Below are positions 44,505 to 47,310 of a stretch of DNA of 47,310 bases, in pieces (the stretch's first letter is position 1; each line of letters begins with the position of its first letter). A model generated the notes under the pieces. The model saw only the letters and a list, made by a program, of their open reading frames with translations. It was not told where the DNA came from and made no database searches. The translations under genes were made by a program, and so were the position numbers. Source of the stretch: DASUKL01 sp036278755 (GTDB lineage: Bacteria > Chloroflexota > Limnocylindria > Limnocylindrales > CSP1-4). The stretch is taken from positions 1 to 47,310 of the forward strand of contig DASUKL010000075.1 of the NCBI GenBank assembly GCA_036278755.1, written 5' to 3'.

Positions 44505-45347
44505 TCAGGACCGGGCCGGGCCCTCGGGCCACCCGACCTCGCCGCCGCACTCCGGACACTCGGCCAGGAGGAGGCCGGCCCAGGCCACGAGCTCCTCGGC
44601 TGCCACCAGGCCGCCCGCCTCGCGGTCGGCCAGCCACGCTCGGGGGGCCCGGTAGCGGTCAGCCACGACGAGGAGGACGTCCGGCCGCTGCCCCGTTCCC
44701 ACGGCCACTGGGGATGCCGTCTCCTCGGCCAGTCGGCCGACGACGGCCTCGCGCCAGGCGGACACGGGATCCCCCACCAGCAGGGCCTGCGGGCCTACGG
44801 CCTCCAGCCACGAGCGGACGGCGGCCGGATGGGCCGGCAGGACGAAGACCGGCCGCGCGTCGCGCTCCTCGAGCTCCAGGGCCCGGGCCTGCACCTGGCG
44901 GGCCCAGCCCTGGCAGGTCAGGCAGCTCGGCGCATGGAGGAAGCACAGCAGCGGGCTGATGCGCGGGCCCAGGGCCTCGGGGGCCCAGGCCCGATCGTCG
45001 GGTGTCCGGAGCTCGACCGGGGGCCAGGGCAGGGGTCGTTCGGCGGCCCGGCCGTGCAGCTCGGCCGCGCGGATGGGCCGCACGTGGTAGCCGGCGCCGC
45101 TCAGGAGGGCCTCCAGCTGCTCCATGGTCGGCTCGGCGGCCACGGTCGCGGACGGACCCTCGCCCAGGCGCAGGGTCGGCGTGACCCTGGCCCCGCCGTG
45201 CTGGGCCTTCACCCAGGCCAGGGCGGCCGGGTCGGCGTCGAGGTCGACGTAGCGATAATCGATGTCGAGAGCCCGCAGGCGATCGCGGGTGATGGCCGTG
45301 TCCTCGCACGTGGCGACCCCGTGGACGACGAGCGTGGCTTCCGGCGT
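44505..45347 (-). CDS. Glutaredoxin/thioredoxin-fold two-domain protein, unusual start
   Basis: About 280 residues. N domain is glutaredoxin-like: VVHGVATCEDTAITRDRLRA with one active Cys, IDYRYVDLDADPAALAWV, and the cis-Pro in ARVTPTLRLGE. Second domain resembles thioredoxin/peroxiredoxin: LLCFLHAPSCLTCQGWARQV with a CxxC, and PVFVLPAHPAAVRSWLE. The C terminus has a CPECGG knuckle. No ATG/GTG/TTG/CTG lies at a sensible place. The codon set 6 nt behind a strong GGGGAGGAGGG is ACG at 45347, used here as start. It could be a true ACG start or an ATG lost by mutation or sequencing error. Start very uncertain; domains clear. Confidence 0.7.
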   Translation of the reverse strand, partial: TPEATLVVHGVATCEDTAITRDRLRALDIDYRYVDLDADPAALAWVKAQHGGARVTPTLRLGEGPSATVAAEPTMEQLEALLSGAGYHVRPIRAAELHGRAAERPLPWPPVELRTPDDRAWAPEALGPRISPLLCFLHAPSCLTCQGWARQVQARALELEERDARPVFVLPAHPAAVRSWLEAVGPQALLVGDPVSAWREAVVGRLAEETASPVAVGTGQRPDVLLVVADRYRAPRAWLADREAGGLVAAEELVAWAGLLLAECPECGGEVGWPEGPARS

Positions 45348-45385
45348 GGCTGACCCTCCTCCCCGCTCGGTGGCAGACTGGAGCC

Positions 45386-45745
45386 GTGGATATCCGGCTC
45401 TCCCGAGCGTACGACGAACCGGGTCCGGACGACGGCCAGCGGGTCCTGGTCGATCGGGTCTGGCCGCGGGGACGCAAGCGCGAGACGCTCCATCTCGACG
45501 CCTGGATGCGCGAAGTCGGCCCCAGCGACGAGCTGCGCCACTGGTTCGGCCACGAGCCGGAGCGCTGGCCGGAGTTCCGCCGCCGCTACCGGGCCGAGCT
45601 GGCCGCTCCGCCACGAGCCGAGCTCGTGGACGAGCTCGCCGCACGGGCCCAGCGCGGCCGTCTGACGCTCGTCTTCGGCGCGGCCGACCGGGAGCGCAAC
45701 CAGGCCATGGTGCTGGCCGAGTTGCTTCGCGAGCGACTCGCCTGA
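45386..45745 (+). CDS. DUF488 family protein (YeaO-like)
   Basis: 119 residues with family motifs: N-terminal IRLSRAYD, VLVDRVWPRGRKRE, LDAWMREVGPSDELRHWFGH, WPEFRRRYRAEL and the C-terminal LTLVFGAADRERNQAMVLAE. Function unknown in the family. GTG start without a Shine-Dalgarno; CAGACT lies 6 nt before it, so the message may be leaderless. Divergent from the thioredoxin-fold gene by 38 nt. Its stop overlaps the next gene as CTGA. Confidence 0.92.
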   Translation: MDIRLSRAYDEPGPDDGQRVLVDRVWPRGRKRETLHLDAWMREVGPSDELRHWFGHEPERWPEFRRRYRAELAAPPRAELVDELAARAQRGRLTLVFGAADRERNQAMVLAELLRERLA

Positions 45746-47286
45746 GCGGTCGCCCGGACGAGCCGCGGGCCGAGCCCCCGCGCGACGCACCCCCACGGGA
45801 CGCACCGCCTCTGGGCGCATCGGCGAGTCGCGGGCCCCTCACGAGTCCGCCCATCGCCCTCGAGCGCCCTGCCCGTGACCGCCCCGCGGTCGGGCTCGGG
45901 CCTGCAGGACCTGGTGAGTCTGGTGGGCCTGGCGGACCACACGGGCCGCACACCACGGCACCACTCGGGCGACGGGCCATCTCGCGGACGGCTGATCGGC
46001 GGATCACGGCCAGCGGACTGGTCCTCGCCGGTGGCTTCCTCCTCCTCGCGGCGGGGAGCCTGGCGCTCCCCCCAGGCACGCGCCACGGCGACTGGCTGCC
46101 GCTCCACCTGGCCCTGGCCGGCGCGGGCGGCACGGCCGTGGCCGCGGCGATGCCGTTCTTCAGCGCCGCCCTCTCGGCCGGTCCTCCGGCCGATCCCCGG
46201 CTCCGCCTCGTCAGCCTGGCCCTGGTGGCCATCGGGGCCCTGGGCGTGGCCGGTGGCTTCGCTGCCGGCCTGGATCCCCTGGCGGCCGTGAGCGGGGCGA
46301 CCTACGTGGTCGGCCTGGTGGCGCTCCTGGCGGCCATGCTCCAGCCCCTGCGGGCCGGACTGGGCCCGCGCGGCGGGCTCATCGTCGTGGCCTACGCCGT
46401 GGCCGTGGTCGACGTCGTCGCGGGGGCGGCGCTGGCCACGAGCTTCGTCGGCGGCTGGGGGCCCGTGGTCGGTGCCTGGGCGACCCTCAAGCCGGCCCAT
46501 GCCTGGCTCAACCTGCTGGGCTTCCTCTCGCTGGTCATCGCCGGCAGCCTCATCCACCTCCTGCCGACCGTCCTGGGGACCCGTATCCGCTCCGGCTGGC
46601 CGCTGCGGTTCACGGTGGGCGGGACGGTCATCGGCGCCCCGGCGGTGGCCCTCGGCTTCGCGCTCGGCAGCGACCTCCTGGTCAGGCTCGGCGGCCTGGC
46701 GGCGATGGCGGGGGCGGTGGGCCTCCTGGGCTACGGATTCGACACCTGGCGGGCCCGCGGCCATTGGACGACCGACCCGGGCTGGCACCGTTTCGTGAGC
46801 GGCCAGCTCCTGGGCGCCATCGGCTGGTACGCCGCGGCCCAGGCCCTGGCCGGCGGACGGGCCCTCGTCATCGGCGCCCGTCCGGATGCCTGGCGCCTGG
46901 AGGACGTGGCCGGTCCCCTCGTCCTCGGCTGGGTCGTGGGCGCGATCCTCGGGGCCTGGACGCATCTCCTGCCGGCCGTCGGGCCGGGCGACGGGCCGGC
47001 GCATGCCGCCCAGCGCCGCCGCCTGGCCACGGGGGCCACGATCCGGCTGGCCGGATTCCAGCTCGGGGTGGCCGTCCTGACGGTGGCCTCGGTGACGGGT
47101 GCTGGAGGCGCGCTGGCGTCGCTCCTCGGCCTGTCCGTGGCGGATGCGTCGACGGCGGCCGGGTTCGGGCTCGCCCTGGCGGGCGCCGCGGCGCTGGCCG
47201 ACGTGGCCCTGCTCCTCGGGGCCATGCTCCAGGTCCGCGGGCGACCACCATCCCAGCGCGAGGGCGCTCGCCCCGACGCAACCTGA
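45742..47286 (+). CDS. Twelve-TM membrane protein, heme-copper-oxidase-subunit-I-like
   Basis: 514 residues from the proposed start. About 85 residues rich in Pro, Arg and Gly precede 12 TM helices beginning ASGLVLAGGFLLLAAGSLAL. His residues lie in membrane motifs: WLPLHLALAG, KPAHAWLNLLGFLSL, GSLIHLLPTVLGTRI and GAWTHLLPAVG. This recalls membrane proteins paired with copper oxidases/nitrite reductases and the NnrS/cytochrome-oxidase-I group; I do not claim activity. No in-frame ATG/GTG/TTG occurs before the second TM helix. The CTG overlapping the DUF488 stop (CTGA) is the likely start. 14 nt before the next gene. Confidence 0.75.
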   Translation: MSGRPDEPRAEPPRDAPPRDAPPLGASASRGPLTSPPIALERPARDRPAVGLGPAGPGESGGPGGPHGPHTTAPLGRRAISRTADRRITASGLVLAGGFLLLAAGSLALPPGTRHGDWLPLHLALAGAGGTAVAAAMPFFSAALSAGPPADPRLRLVSLALVAIGALGVAGGFAAGLDPLAAVSGATYVVGLVALLAAMLQPLRAGLGPRGGLIVVAYAVAVVDVVAGAALATSFVGGWGPVVGAWATLKPAHAWLNLLGFLSLVIAGSLIHLLPTVLGTRIRSGWPLRFTVGGTVIGAPAVALGFALGSDLLVRLGGLAAMAGAVGLLGYGFDTWRARGHWTTDPGWHRFVSGQLLGAIGWYAAAQALAGGRALVIGARPDAWRLEDVAGPLVLGWVVGAILGAWTHLLPAVGPGDGPAHAAQRRRLATGATIRLAGFQLGVAVLTVASVTGAGGALASLLGLSVADASTAAGFGLALAGAAALADVALLLGAMLQVRGRPPSQREGARPDAT

Positions 47287-47300
47287 ACCGGAGGCCACCG

Positions 47301-47310
47301 ATGGCCGAAC
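47301..47310 (+). CDS. Start of the next gene (cut by window)
   Basis: GGAGG followed 7 nt later by ATG GCC GAA at the very end of the window. Same direction as the 12-TM gene and probably cotranscribed. Nothing can be said about the product. Confidence 0.55.

Overview
The window is very GC-rich bacterial chromosome, tightly packed. Most neighbouring genes share 4-nt stop/start overlaps (ATGA, GTGA). The long dcw cluster with a DUF1290 small basic protein, the PCC/methylmalonyl-CoA mutase genes and a Cys-rich motif I associate with Chloroflexota together suggest a high-GC Chloroflexota (Limnocylindria/Ellin6529-like), probably an uncultured lineage. That placement is inference.

Layout. (1) 1-17.3 kb, minus strand: cell-wall/division cluster, in transcription order mraZ, rsmH, an 81-aa unknown, ftsL, ftsI, murF, mraY, murD, ftsW, murG, murB, ddl, ftsQ, sbp, ftsA, ftsZ, yggS (cut by the window edge). 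murE and murC are missing from their usual slots. A sigma70-like promoter and a four-copy 10-bp-phased repeat (candidate MraZ operator) precede mraZ. (2) 17.3-20.4 kb: yqgE, a membrane-anchored LysM protein, a small Cys-containing protein with a short upstream leader frame, RNase P RNA, and an RNase HI gene. (3) 20.4-25.9 kb: sdhCDAB (minus) divergent from sucCD (plus). (4) 25.9-33.0 kb, minus: pccB, an aminotransferase, biotin carboxylase, biotin carrier protein, methylmalonyl-CoA mutase large subunit and epimerase. With sucCD and sdh this forms a propionyl-CoA to succinyl-CoA to succinate to fumarate block. (5) 33.0-35.4 kb: parAB and a convergent unknown gene. (6) 35.5-47.3 kb: mixed metabolic and envelope genes (PspC protein, ThDP enzyme, lipoprotein, class-III aminotransferase, acetyl-CoA synthetase, HTH regulator, dienelactone hydrolase, LemA protein, thioredoxin-fold protein, DUF488, a 12-TM protein).

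Most interesting signals. First, a perfect palindrome with core GTCTTTGCGCAAAGAC occurs three times within 4.4 kb around parAB, once inside parB. It is a strong candidate for a non-canonical parS centromere. Second, three genes (yggS, rnhA, the 12-TM protein) have no usable ATG/GTG/TTG start. Each instead begins exactly where a CTG overlaps the preceding stop as CTGA, which suggests coupled CTG initiation. Third, short leader frames abut ftsA and the small Cys protein.

All calls rest on reading the sequence and on family knowledge; no database search was run.
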